44,578 bases of DNA from Kangiellaceae bacterium (GTDB lineage Bacteria; Pseudomonadota; Gammaproteobacteria; Enterobacterales; Kangiellaceae). The position numbers and the translations under genes are program-made. Where the stretch lies: contig JADGFG010000011.1 of the NCBI GenBank assembly GCA_016743995.1, forward strand, positions 1-44,578. The letters are read 5' to 3'. The notes below the pieces were generated by a model that was not told where the DNA came from, made no database searches, and saw only the letters and a list, made by a program, of their open reading frames with translations. This document shows positions 25,625 to 35,300 of this stretch, one piece after another; the stretch's first letter is position 1; the number at the start of each line of letters is the position of its first letter.

Positions 25625-26743
25625 TTAAGCTTCATTGCTATCTTTAACACCAGTTAATGTGCTGTACATTTGACGCGACTTGTCATCAGGAATTAGCTCA
25701 TTAATTAGTTCGTGTAACGACATATTACCCCATTTTACCGATTTTTCTAAGGTATAGGAAATTGGGGAGTGGGGTTCGGTTTTCCGAAAAAACTCGGAAA
25801 TAATTTCCAGTTGTTTAAAGGCTTGCTCTCTGGTGTTAATAACACCGGGAGTTGTTGCTACTGGGGTTTGAGCGACACTCTCACCAGTCGACTCAGTATT
25901 TTCTTCGTCGACTGTCACCGTTTCTTCAATAATTTCTTCTGGAAATTTATCTTGTCCCAAATGCTTAATAGAGCCAAGACATTGTTGTAGCGCGTTAATT
26001 ATATTGCTGGATGAAGGAGAGTCATCGATACCGCAGAGTTCATCAAGCTTAGTGCTAATTTCACGGTATTTCTCTACACAGGTAGTAACATCATCTCGTT
26101 GATCAATAAAAAATGTTGAATCTGAATGAGTGACGGCTTTTTCTATATCTGCTAGCCCGAAACCTACTGCCGCAATTTTTTTGTTACGCTCTGATTCATC
26201 AACTATTTTCTGAATATCAAGCGCCTGCTGATATTGCCAGAAACCGAATGGGCCGGGGTCCTCTCCCTGGGTAATTAAGACTCGACGAATAGGAGCAATC
26301 AACACGCCTTCAGCGCCCTGACCATTAAGTCCTGTGAGTGGGGCGACACGAGTTTCTATTCCGTCTTCATCAGGCAAAGGAAACAGGTCATCCCAATAGT
26401 TTTCAATAAGTTGCTGGAGAAGAGTAAAACCGTCTCGCATACCTGCAAAACCTTTTAGTCTTGTCAGAGCTTCGATATACCAGCTAGTGATTTCGAGGTC
26501 TTTGGTATGGTTTTTCAGGATATCAGGGGCGAGCTGCATTACAGTACGCCAATATTCGGTTGTTTCACTATCTGCTTCATACATGTTTTTACGCTCACAG
26601 GTACGAGCGGAATTACGGGCGTCTTTTATTCTGTAGTAGATTGAGTTTGCTGAACCATCTTCACGAAGATCAGTCCCTGTTGGTTGTTCTTCCGTTATTG
26701 GGGCAATTAAATTATCGATATCCAAAACTGCTTCTGATGCCAT
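25625..26743 (-). CDS. tssA: TssA, T6SS cap/priming protein with ImpA N-domain
   Basis: A 372-residue TssA protein that links baseplate and growing sheath end. The N-terminal ImpA domain begins with LIAPITEEQPTGTDLREDGS and contains ITSWYIEALTRLKGFAGMRDGFTLLQQLIENYWDDLFP. An acidic, Thr-rich linker (about residues 270-300) follows. The C-terminal region has FFRKTEPHSPISYTLEKSVKWGNMSLHELINELI, the short C-terminal type seen in TssA1-like proteins rather than the long VasJ type. It is the first gene of its operon, behind a promoter candidate at 26786-26814. Confidence 0.95.
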   Translation of the reverse strand: MASEAVLDIDNLIAPITEEQPTGTDLREDGSANSIYYRIKDARNSARTCERKNMYEADSETTEYWRTVMQLAPDILKNHTKDLEITSWYIEALTRLKGFAGMRDGFTLLQQLIENYWDDLFPLPDEDGIETRVAPLTGLNGQGAEGVLIAPIRRVLITQGEDPGPFGFWQYQQALDIQKIVDESERNKKIAAVGFGLADIEKAVTHSDSTFFIDQRDDVTTCVEKYREISTKLDELCGIDDSPSSSNIINALQQCLGSIKHLGQDKFPEEIIEETVTVDEENTESTGESVAQTPVATTPGVINTREQAFKQLEIISEFFRKTEPHSPISYTLEKSVKWGNMSLHELINELIPDDKSRQMYSTLTGVKDSNEA

Positions 26744-26785
26744 TATCGGTCTGTTTCCTTATTATAAAATTGCGAACTATTGCGC

Positions 26786-26814
26786 CTTATACCACTGTAC
26801 TTCCCTGTGTACAA
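26786..26814 (-). promoter_or_regulatory. Promoter candidate for the tssA operon
   Basis: On the minus strand TTGTAC, 17 bases, then TATAAG preceded by TGG (extended -10). The -35 is weak (TTG only). Transcription would start about 35 bases before tssA. A short inverted repeat TGTAC...GTACA (26796-26813) lies between the two boxes and could be an operator. Confidence 0.5.
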
Positions 26815-26855
26815 CGAAATATCGTCAATTAGAATAAAAATTAACAATATTTCGT
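26814..26855. promoter_or_regulatory. Inverted repeat adjoining the tssA promoter
   Basis: ACGAAATAT (26814-26822) and ATATTTCGT (26847-26855) form a perfect 9-bp inverted repeat with a 24-base spacer. It starts at the -35 box of the tssA promoter candidate and extends upstream of it, where an activator would bind. Confidence 0.35.
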
Positions 26856-27555
26856 ATTCAGGATACGTATGGTGCCATATCACTTTAGTTTTATGAGCAG
26901 ATGTAGTATCTCTATGCTATATATTGCAGGGAGAACTAACATGATCTACCTCAGCCGTTAATTAATAATATATAAGTCTCGTAAAGTAAAGGAAAATTTT
27001 ATATTCAATATCGTAGAATTAATAAATTTTGACCTATTTCCTGGAATAAATAAGTATCTGACTTTATTCTCTTTAGTGGGTTGAATTAAAATTTTACTGA
27101 TCTATATCGCTTCGGGTTGAACTCTTGATGTTTTTAAAATACTCTTAGCATCTGATTGGTGCCAGTTGTTGTGCGTTACCAGACAAAAAAATCTGCTTGC
27201 CGTGTGAGATTGATTGGATTGTCATCTTGGTATGCGTTATATTTCAGTGTTGTCTAATTGACTGAAATTTATCAATCTGGGCTGGGAAGGCGGTTAGTCA
27301 GTGAGATGTTTCGCAGGACCTGGTTGGATGGCTATAGTAACTGGATTTTATGTATTTAACCGGATATAGCGGAAACTATTGAAATTCCAGATTGTGCAAA
27401 TCGTTGAAATTTAAAAGTATTTCTCCAAACGTTAGAGATATTATTGTAAATGGCTAAGCCTTCTCTAGCTTGGCAGAGCGCTACGGATTGTTGATTTTGA
27501 TGATTTAACTGATTTTGGTGATATGGTTATTTGGTGAAGTCTCTTCATAGTTTTG

Positions 27556-27564
27556 TGGTATATT
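27556..27564 (+). promoter_or_regulatory. Extended -10 promoter candidate for the tagH operon
   Basis: TGGTATATT matches TGnTATAAT with one mismatch. There is no good -35. Transcription would begin about 50 bases before the tagH ATG, which is preceded by AGGGTAAGG. Confidence 0.45.
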
Positions 27565-27621
27565 GATTGTGTGACATATGGGAAAGTGTTTTTTATAAAT
27601 TGAATGACAGGGTAAGGTTTA

Positions 27622-29313
27622 ATGTCTATTGTAGTGACTGTGTTAGAATATCCTAAAGGAGCTTCGCTGATTGAGTCAAGTATGACTTTTGGAGAGCAGG
27701 GAGGAACAATTGGCCGCACTCAGAGTAATTCCTGGGTTCTGGATGATCCTGAGCGTTTTTTGTCAGGCTGCCATAGTAAGATTGTTTTTGAAGGTGGTAC
27801 TTATTTTTTGTTAGATATGAGTACAAACGGAACTTTTGTTAACGGCTCGGAAGAACCACTAGGGAAAGGTAACAAAGTTCAGTTAAGTGATGGTGATCAA
27901 TTTGAATTGAGTGATTATCGATTTAAGGTAAATCTTTTGGCTGTCAATCAAATTTCAGCCAGTTCTGGCATTGATGATGCGGGAATAATAAGTGATGCCG
28001 GGGCACTCGAAAACCCTGGCGTTTTTGGTGATGCGCTTCCATTTGATTCTTCACCAGCGTCAGGAAACAGCCCCTTTGATTTACCGCCAGTTTCTTCTGA
28101 GAGAGAGATGAATGATCCTTTTGCTGCTTCGGCCGGTCCAGTTGATTTGCCTTTGAGTCCAGAGACCGAGGAAACAGACCCATTAATGGCATTGGATAAA
28201 TCTACGAATTTTTCAGAATCTCCAGCTGTACCGAATGATCCTTTTGTTGACAGTTTTGCATCAGGAAACCAGGGAGCGGGAGTCGGAAGTCATTTCCCCG
28301 CAGGAGCTGAAGTGGATAATTTCGCTAATGCTAATAGTAGTTATGCTGATAAAGCGAATGCAATGAGCGAATCAATGGCCTGGCCTGATGCAGCTCCTGA
28401 AAAAGGAATTATCCCTGAAAACTGGGATGATGATTTGTTATCAGATGAACCACTAGTAGTCGAACAACCTGTTGTTAACCCGGTTTCTGCTGTGAATCAT
28501 CCGGTTCAGGTTCCTGCCGAGAAGCCTGTGGTGAGCGCTTCTGAAGTTAGTCAGCCAAAAATGGAAGCAGCTCAGAAAAAAGAAACTATCAGTGTTATTG
28601 AATCTGAAGCTCGAAGAAGAGCTTTGGAAAAAGCCAACCGTAAGCTTAAAGTAGAATTGGCTGCAGCTAAAAAACAGCTCCAGATACTAAAAAAACGCGC
28701 TCCAGCAGGAGGGGTTGATAGCAGTCTTGTTGATGCTATGGGATTTAAAGAGCGTGAATTGAGCAATGAAAAAATTGCCGATATTAATCAGACTACCGGA
28801 GAACTTGTTCGAGAAGTGATTGCTGGTCTGATGAAAACGTTATCATCAAGAAATAATGTGAAAAATTCATTCAGAATGAATGTAACGACTATTCAACCTG
28901 TCGAAAATAATCCGCTTAAATTTTCGGCTAATGTTGATGATGCGTTAGAAAATATGTTTATTAAAGAAGGCAATTCTTACAAAAAACCTTTGGAGACTGT
29001 CCAGGAAGGGTTTGAAATTATAGCTGATCATCAGGTGGCTATCCTGGCTGGAATTCGTAGTGCTTTTAAAAACATTGTTGAGCGTTTCGAGCCAGAGGTG
29101 TTGGAGGAGCGGTTTGAAAAAAATAATAAACGAGGTTTGCTCTCAATGAGCGGAAGAGGTAAATACTGGGATGCATTTAACGAATATTATTCAGAACTGT
29201 TTAGTGATATAGACAGTTCGTTTCAATACTTGTTTGGCGATGAATTTGTTCGAGCTTACGAAGATCAATTACAGAAACTATCGTTAGCTAGAAGTTCTCG
29301 AAATACAAAATAA
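27622..29313 (+). CDS. tagH: TagH (Fha), FHA-domain T6SS regulator
   Basis: A 563-residue cytoplasmic protein. The N-terminal FHA domain (about 20-100) binds phosphothreonine: GGTIGRTQSNSWVLDD, FLSGCHSKIVF and STNGTFVNG are the conserved loops. A long low-complexity acidic linker rich in Asp, Pro and Ser (about 110-310) follows. A Lys/Ala helix (RRRALEKANRKLKVELAAAKK) may be a coiled coil. The C-terminal TagH domain (about 370-560) contains RMNVTTIQPVENNPLKFSANVDDALENMF and GRGKYWDAFNEYYSELF. In other T6SS, FHA proteins read threonine phosphorylation by PpkA and switch assembly on. It heads the plus-strand operon that also encodes PpkA and PppA. Confidence 0.95.
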   Translation: MSIVVTVLEYPKGASLIESSMTFGEQGGTIGRTQSNSWVLDDPERFLSGCHSKIVFEGGTYFLLDMSTNGTFVNGSEEPLGKGNKVQLSDGDQFELSDYRFKVNLLAVNQISASSGIDDAGIISDAGALENPGVFGDALPFDSSPASGNSPFDLPPVSSEREMNDPFAASAGPVDLPLSPETEETDPLMALDKSTNFSESPAVPNDPFVDSFASGNQGAGVGSHFPAGAEVDNFANANSSYADKANAMSESMAWPDAAPEKGIIPENWDDDLLSDEPLVVEQPVVNPVSAVNHPVQVPAEKPVVSASEVSQPKMEAAQKKETISVIESEARRRALEKANRKLKVELAAAKKQLQILKKRAPAGGVDSSLVDAMGFKERELSNEKIADINQTTGELVREVIAGLMKTLSSRNNVKNSFRMNVTTIQPVENNPLKFSANVDDALENMFIKEGNSYKKPLETVQEGFEIIADHQVAILAGIRSAFKNIVERFEPEVLEERFEKNNKRGLLSMSGRGKYWDAFNEYYSELFSDIDSSFQYLFGDEFVRAYEDQLQKLSLARSSRNTK

Positions 29314-29342
29314 CGATAAATAAAAACTGAGGAATATCTGGT

Positions 29343-29837
29343 ATGACGAAATCATTGAAAAATTTGTTTTTTCTTTTTGCATCTGGGCTGGGAATTTTGG
29401 TGTTGCAGGGGTGTGAGACAGTTGGTAAAACGCTTGATCTGGATACGGATTTGATGATGGAGTTTCGTGTTGCAGCTGATATTAATCCTGATGAAAGTAA
29501 AACATCATCTCCTCTGTTTGTTCGTTTTTATGAATTAAAAACGGATAATATGTTTGCTAAAGCGGAGTTTATTGACTTGTATGAAAGAGATGAAGAAGTG
29601 TTGGGAGCCGATCTGATTGCGAAACAGGAATTAAAACGATTAATTCCTGGAAAAAATCGATCGGAGAAGTTTGTTTTAAATCCCGAAACTCGTTATATCG
29701 CTCTTTTTGCAGAGTTTTATCAATATCGAGGATCTCAGCATCGCTTGATAATACCCGTTCAGGCAAATAATGTTTTTCAAGATGAGATCGCCATTTCTGT
29801 ATCACGCAATATCATACGTATTATAAAAAATAATTAA
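29343..29837 (+). CDS. tssJ: TssJ, T6SS outer-membrane lipoprotein
   Basis: A 164-residue lipoprotein that anchors the TssJLM complex in the outer membrane by contacting the TssM periplasmic tip. The signal peptide ends GILVLQGC with the lipobox LQGC. The mature beta-sandwich domain contains ADINPDESKTSSPLFVRFYELK, the TssJ/SciN signature. NPETRYIALFAEFYQYRG lies in the later strands. It is 29 bases after tagH and 36 before tssK. Confidence 0.95.
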   Translation: MTKSLKNLFFLFASGLGILVLQGCETVGKTLDLDTDLMMEFRVAADINPDESKTSSPLFVRFYELKTDNMFAKAEFIDLYERDEEVLGADLIAKQELKRLIPGKNRSEKFVLNPETRYIALFAEFYQYRGSQHRLIIPVQANNVFQDEIAISVSRNIIRIIKNN

Positions 29838-29873
29838 CCGTCATTCGAATAGTGACACATAGGCAGGATATTT

Positions 29874-31208
29874 ATGTCGTTAGATAGCAAAGTGGTCTGG
29901 GAAGAAGGGATGTTTTTAAACCCTCAGCATTTTCAGCAGCAGGAGCGGTATTTTGAGCGCTATGTTGGAGGATTATGTTCAGCTTTTGGTGCTTATGGTT
30001 GGGGGGTTCATAGTTTTGAGATAGATCAGCAACTATTGAAGCTAGGTAAAATTTCGATTACTCAGGCAAAAGGCGTTTTTCCTGATGGAACGCCTTTTAG
30101 CTTTCCTGATATTGATGATGCTCCACCTGTTTTTGAATTTGCAGAATGCACTCATAACTCCGTTATCTACCTGGCGGTGCCTGTTAAACGCTCTGGGGCG
30201 GTCGATGTATTACCTGAAGAAAGCTCTCAGGGATTGGCTCGTTATTATATGTCTAAACAGGAAGTTCGAGATGCAACAGTGGAAGGTAGTGATAATGTCA
30301 GTCTTAATATTGGAAAACTTCGGTTAAGGTTGCTTACTGACTCAGATGATTTAAGCGGGTACGCTTGCATTGGAATATTGCGGGTTGCTGAATCCAGAGA
30401 AGATAAAAATATTTTGCTTGATGCACAATATATTCCTACGTGCCTGGACTGTAATGCGTCGATCAAATTATCTGGGTTTTTAACTGAACTGGTTGGTTTG
30501 TTGCATCATCGTGGTGAAGCGATTGCAGGGCGTCTGACTGATACTCAGCGCGGAGGAACAGCAGAAGTTGCCGATTATATGTTATTGCAGGTCATTAACA
30601 GGTTAGAGCCACTGTCGAGCCATTTGTCAAAAATGAACGGGTTGCATCCGTTGGAACTTTACAACGAAGTGACTCAAATGGTCGGTGAGCTTTCAACTTT
30701 TGTGGCAAAGAATAAACGGGCTCCACAATTGTCTCCTTATTTGCATGATAACTTACAACAAACGTTTGAGCCTGTGATGTCCAGTTTACGTCAGTGCCTG
30801 AGTATGGTGTATGAGCAAACTGCTGCTTCCCTTGAGCTTGTAGAGAAAAAGTTTGGTATTCGTGTGGCACAAATTACTGATCGTTCTTTATTGGGGAGTG
30901 CAACATTTGTTCTTGCAGCTAGAGCAGATGTTCCTGATGATAAGTTGAGAACTTATTTACCAGCACAACTTAAAATTGCAGCGGTTGAAAGAATTCGTCA
31001 ACTGGTTAATGCCGCAATGCCCGGAATAACAATTAAACCATTGCCTGTTTCTCCTCGTCAGATTCCTTTTCGCGCGGGTTATAGCTATTTTGAGCTCGAA
31101 AAGCAGGGTGCTTTCTGGAATGAGTTACAAACGTCGGGTGGTTTTGCCTTCCATATAGGTGGTGATTTTCCAGGGCTTGAACTAGAGTTTTGGGCGATTC
31201 GACAATAA
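29874..31208 (+). CDS. tssK: TssK, T6SS baseplate adaptor
   Basis: A 444-residue trimeric protein connecting baseplate wedges to the TssLM membrane complex. It starts with the family signature VVWEEGMFLNPQHFQQQERYFE. Other marks are RLRLLTDSDD, the middle LHHRGEAIAGRLTD helix, NGLHPLELYNEVTQMVGELSTF, and LPAQLKIAAVERIRQLVNAAMPGI in the C-terminal part. GCAGGA about 7 bases before the ATG is the ribosome binding site. Confidence 0.97.
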   Translation: MSLDSKVVWEEGMFLNPQHFQQQERYFERYVGGLCSAFGAYGWGVHSFEIDQQLLKLGKISITQAKGVFPDGTPFSFPDIDDAPPVFEFAECTHNSVIYLAVPVKRSGAVDVLPEESSQGLARYYMSKQEVRDATVEGSDNVSLNIGKLRLRLLTDSDDLSGYACIGILRVAESREDKNILLDAQYIPTCLDCNASIKLSGFLTELVGLLHHRGEAIAGRLTDTQRGGTAEVADYMLLQVINRLEPLSSHLSKMNGLHPLELYNEVTQMVGELSTFVAKNKRAPQLSPYLHDNLQQTFEPVMSSLRQCLSMVYEQTAASLELVEKKFGIRVAQITDRSLLGSATFVLAARADVPDDKLRTYLPAQLKIAAVERIRQLVNAAMPGITIKPLPVSPRQIPFRAGYSYFELEKQGAFWNELQTSGGFAFHIGGDFPGLELEFWAIRQ

Positions 31209-31331
31209 CGGGTCGTTTGTAGAGTAGATGAATCAATTACAGAATTACAGATTCAGGTTGTCGTGTTGTTTGCATAAAATGGCTCGCGTGGTGATTGATG
31301 GGATTAATATCGGTATGAGAGGTGTCATTTA

Positions 31332-32219
31332 ATGTCTGAAAACGATAAAACGGTTTTCCGACCCAGATCGGGCAATGAAGTTGATCGAACAATCGTTCGG
31401 CCAACACCTGGGCGACGGGGAGCTTCACCTTCTTCTCGTCCGCCACAACAACCGGTTCAGCAACCGGTGTCAGCACCAATGGGTCAACCAGCCAGTTTCA
31501 AAACCGCTCAAGGACTTAATCCGTTGGTTAATGCGGCTGCGACATTAATAGCCGTCTTTGAAAAAACTCGTAACACAGCCAGTCATGCTGATGTTGGTGG
31601 TTTATACCAGCGTTTGAGTAACGAAATCAAAGCGTTCCAGTCTCAAGTGCAAGAACTGGGAATAAAACCAGAGATTGCTTTGTCTGCACGTTACGTTTTA
31701 TGTTCTGCTTTAGATGAGGCGGTTTTAAATACGCCCTGGGGAGCTGAAAGTCAGTGGGCGCAGAGAACACTACTCAGTATTTTTCATAATGAAACATCCG
31801 GTGGCGAAAAATTTTTTCAGATTCTGGATCGCATGAGACAAATGCCAGCAGAAAACAGAGATATGTTAGAACTGTTATACCTTTTAATCAGTCTTGGGTT
31901 TGAAGGACGTTATCGATTTGCTAACAGAGGGCGAGATGCGCTGGAAAAAGTCAGGGATGAGTTGTTTATGATAATACGAAACTATCGGGGTGAATATGAA
32001 AGAACTTTGTCACCAAGCTGGCATGGGTTAGGAAATATTCGCAATAGCCTTGCTCAGTATGTGCCTATGTGGGTCATTGCCAGTGTTATTGGTATGATTC
32101 TGGTGATGAGTTATTCCGGGTTTCGTTATTGGCTTTATCATTCATCTTCACCTGTTGCATCACAGTTAATCGATATTGGGGATTCCAGAGATAAAGAAAA
32201 ACCAGGTCGGCTTAAGTGA
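31332..32219 (+). CDS. tssL: TssL (DotU/IcmH family), T6SS inner-membrane protein
   Basis: A 295-residue DotU-family protein. The Pro/Arg-rich cytoplasmic tail (1-55) carries DKTVFRPRSG (Thr7) and DRTIVRPTPGRR (Thr20), candidate phosphorylation sites. The DotU domain includes NPLVNAAATLIAVFEKTR, ARYVLCSALDEAVLNTPWG and LLYLLISLGFEGRYRFANRG. One C-terminal transmembrane segment (about 246-268, MWVIASVIGMILVMSYSGF) follows. There is no OmpA-like peptidoglycan-binding domain, so TssL here relies on another protein for cell-wall anchoring. In Agrobacterium the PpkA kinase phosphorylates TssL at an N-terminal Thr, which TagH/Fha then binds; this tail fits that model. Confidence 0.95.
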   Translation: MSENDKTVFRPRSGNEVDRTIVRPTPGRRGASPSSRPPQQPVQQPVSAPMGQPASFKTAQGLNPLVNAAATLIAVFEKTRNTASHADVGGLYQRLSNEIKAFQSQVQELGIKPEIALSARYVLCSALDEAVLNTPWGAESQWAQRTLLSIFHNETSGGEKFFQILDRMRQMPAENRDMLELLYLLISLGFEGRYRFANRGRDALEKVRDELFMIIRNYRGEYERTLSPSWHGLGNIRNSLAQYVPMWVIASVIGMILVMSYSGFRYWLYHSSSPVASQLIDIGDSRDKEKPGRLK

Positions 32220-32386
32220 CGGTAGATGAAATAGTTATCGATTAAGTCATTGTAGATGTGGTGCGAATTAATCTACAGGATTCATCAATAATTTGTATTC
32301 AGGCTTGACTGGAATCTGGCTAACTAAATTGAAGTCAGATTAATCAGGAATGCGGTTTAAAATAAATATAACGAATTGAATAAAGA

Positions 32387-35300
32387 ATGAAAAAAATTAT
32401 CGCTTTTTTTAAAAATCGAATTGTTATCTCAATATTAGGATTATTGGCGTTTTCTATTCTAATCTGGTTCATTGGGCCAGCCATTAAATTTGGTGAAGAC
32501 AATTCTGCGCCCCTGGGAAGTGCTGTTGCCAGGTTAATTGCTATCATTGTTATTGTTGTTGTGTGGGGATTAAATAACCTGCGGTTACAATTAAAAAATA
32601 AAAAAAATAATGAAGATCTGGTTGATGACCTGGAAAAAAATCAGCAGCAAAGTATGCAGAATGCATCAAATGAGCAGTCCGCTGAGGAGTTGCATCAGAT
32701 TGGTGAACGTTTCTCTCAAGCGCTTTCAACGCTAAAAAAATTGAAGTTCAATGGTCAGGGCTCAAAAAAAGCACTTTATGAGCTTCCCTGGTATATCATT
32801 ATTGGGCCCCCTGGTTCAGGTAAAACAACAGCTCTGGTTAATTCAACTCTGGATTTTCCGCTGGCAGAGCAATTTGGAAAAGGTGCATTGCAAGGCGTTG
32901 GTGGAACTCGAAATTGCGACTGGTGGTTTACTAATGAGGCGGTATTAATTGATACTGCGGGGCGATATACAACCCAGGATAGTCATCGAGTGGTTGATAG
33001 TTCTGCCTGGGAAGGTTTTTTAAACTTATTAAAAGGTAATCGTAAGCGTCGACCTATTAATGGCGCAATTGTCGCCATCAGTCTGCAGGACTTGCTAACT
33101 CAGAGTGAAGAAGAGCGAGTCAGGTATGCGAAAACCATTCGTTCTCGTATTGACGAATTGATGGAAAAACTGGAAATTCGTTTTCCTATTTATCTGATGT
33201 TTACCAAAGCCGATCTGGTTTCTGGATTTTCTGAGTTTTTTGAAGATTTGACTCAGGATGAGCGAGAGCAAGTGTGGGGAGTATCTTTACCCAATGCGCC
33301 AAAACCCTCTGATAATCCTGATTTTGAATATTTTGATACAGAATACAATGCGTTATTACAGCGCCTTTATGATCGTGTGTTGTGGCGTATTCATAATGAG
33401 CGGGACTCAAAACGACGAGGTGTTATTCAGGGATTTCCGCAGCAGATGGAAAATTTGAAAACCATCATTAATTCTTTTGTTAAACAGACGTTTGTAAAGA
33501 ACAGATATCAGTTTCAACCTTATTTGCGGGGTGTGTATTTTACCAGTGGAACTCAGGATGGTACGCCGATTGACAGATTGATGACTTCGGTAGCTTCTGG
33601 TTTTGGGTTTAGTCGGGATGTTGGACAGATGCCACAACAACAGGGCAAAAGTTACTTCCTGGGAAACCTGTTTAAACAGATTATTTTTCCGGAATCAGAA
33701 TTAGTCGGTTCAAACCGAAAATATGAAAAGTTTCTTTTCTGGGCACAAAGAGCCGGCTATACGGTAATGGCTGCATTGACTGTTTCGGTACTGGCAATCT
33801 GGTTTGGTAGTTTAACTCAACATGAATCTTTCATGTCTGAGGTTGAAGGGCACATTGGAGAATATTCAGCTGAGAATAAGCGTTTAAATGAGAGAAATAA
33901 AGATTTACGCGCTGTATTACCAATTCTGAATACCTTATTAGAGGCAAGTAAAGTCTATGACAAAGAAGAGCACCCCTGGCTTTCTGGCATGGGGTTATAT
34001 GATGATAACGTCGACATTGCTGCTGACAGGGCTTATCTTGAGAAGTTAAAAACACTTATGTTGCCGAGGTTGACTGCTTATATGGAGTCCTATCTTAAGC
34101 AGGGTCATCGAGGCGGAGACTTGTATAGTACCTTTAGAAATTATTTAATGTTTAATAAACTGGATCGCAAAGATGACCAGATGATTCTGGACTGGTTTAA
34201 AAATAACTGGGCTGAACACTTTCACGGAGAAGCTTCAAAAAGAAAACAGTTATTTCTTCATTTAACCAATTTGTTGGCAATTGATTTTGAACCGGTGAAG
34301 CTAAATGAGCGACTGGTAAGCAGAACAAGAACTACGTTATTGCGTGTTCCGGTGTCTCAGCGAGTTTATGCGAGAATTCGTACCCATCCAGAGTATTCTC
34401 AATCGGTTAATTTATTAAATGAGTTTGGCGAGTCGGTTCGTGATGCTTATAAAGTTAGTGCCACAGGAAAGAATGATTTATTGATTGCCTGGATGTTTAC
34501 TATTGATGGATACCGTAATATTGATTTGTCACCTGAGTCTGAAGTGATTAAAGATATCGTTACTGACCGCTGGGTGCTGGCCGATGATGAAAAAGCACGA
34601 GTTGATTTTGTTGATGAAGAACTGGACGAAATAAGTCAACAGGTAAAAGAGCATTATTTATCTGAATATATTAAAACCTGGGAAAATGTTTATGCGGCCC
34701 TGAGCGTCGGGGAATTTCGTGACATAAGACATGCAGCGGAAGTGTTGGCCAGTTTTACCGATCCGGTTTACTCTCCATTGTTGGCTATATTGCAAGTGAC
34801 CAGAGAAAATACGGAATTAACGCCATCTGTACCCGAAGGATTAGCAGAGGCTGGTGCTAGTAAACTAACGAAAGGTAAGTTATCTGGTGGAAATTTATCT
34901 AAAGCCTCCGGTTATCTTTCTGAAAAAGCGGGCACTCGAGTTGATAAACAATTTAATGCGATTAACCATTTATTAAGAGAGTCATCGAAAAGGCCGGCAG
35001 GTATCAATACAACGATTCAGAAAATTCAACAATTGCAGGATTTTGTTGATAGCATTTCTGTCGCTCCGGAACCCGCCAAACAGGCATTTGATATTAGTAA
35101 AGCTCGTTATCAGAGTAATGCAGGTAACGCGATAGCAACGCTAGAAGCATACGCCAGAAAAGCGCCAGGTCCTGTCAAAGACTGGCTAGAAAAAATAGCC
35201 GATCAAACCTGGAAAGTGGTACTTCAGTCAGGTCGACAGCATCTTGCTGCGGAGTGGAGAAATAGGGTCTATGTCCCTTATTCCAGAGGTCTGGCCCACG

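Larger units (their letters stand above)
26744..27621. other. 878-base divergent regulatory region between the two T6SS operons
   Basis: No convincing gene is present. The left end carries the tssA promoter candidate and an inverted repeat (26814-26855). The right end carries the tagH promoter candidate (27556-27564). From about 26900 to 27540 nothing definite was found beyond a near-palindrome TATGGTGCCATA at 26868-26879. No sigma-54 -24/-12 element with correct spacing was seen by eye. Confidence 0.5.

Noticed and set aside
26744-27621. Sigma-54 promoters upstream of the T6SS operons
   Set aside because: Partial matches such as TGGCACC (minus strand near 27160) and TGGCAGA near 27470 lack GC at the required 10-base spacing from GG.
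27465-27719. 84-residue minus-strand open frame overlapping the tagH start
   Set aside because: It runs antisense over the tagH promoter and the FHA coding region, with no domain or ribosome binding site.
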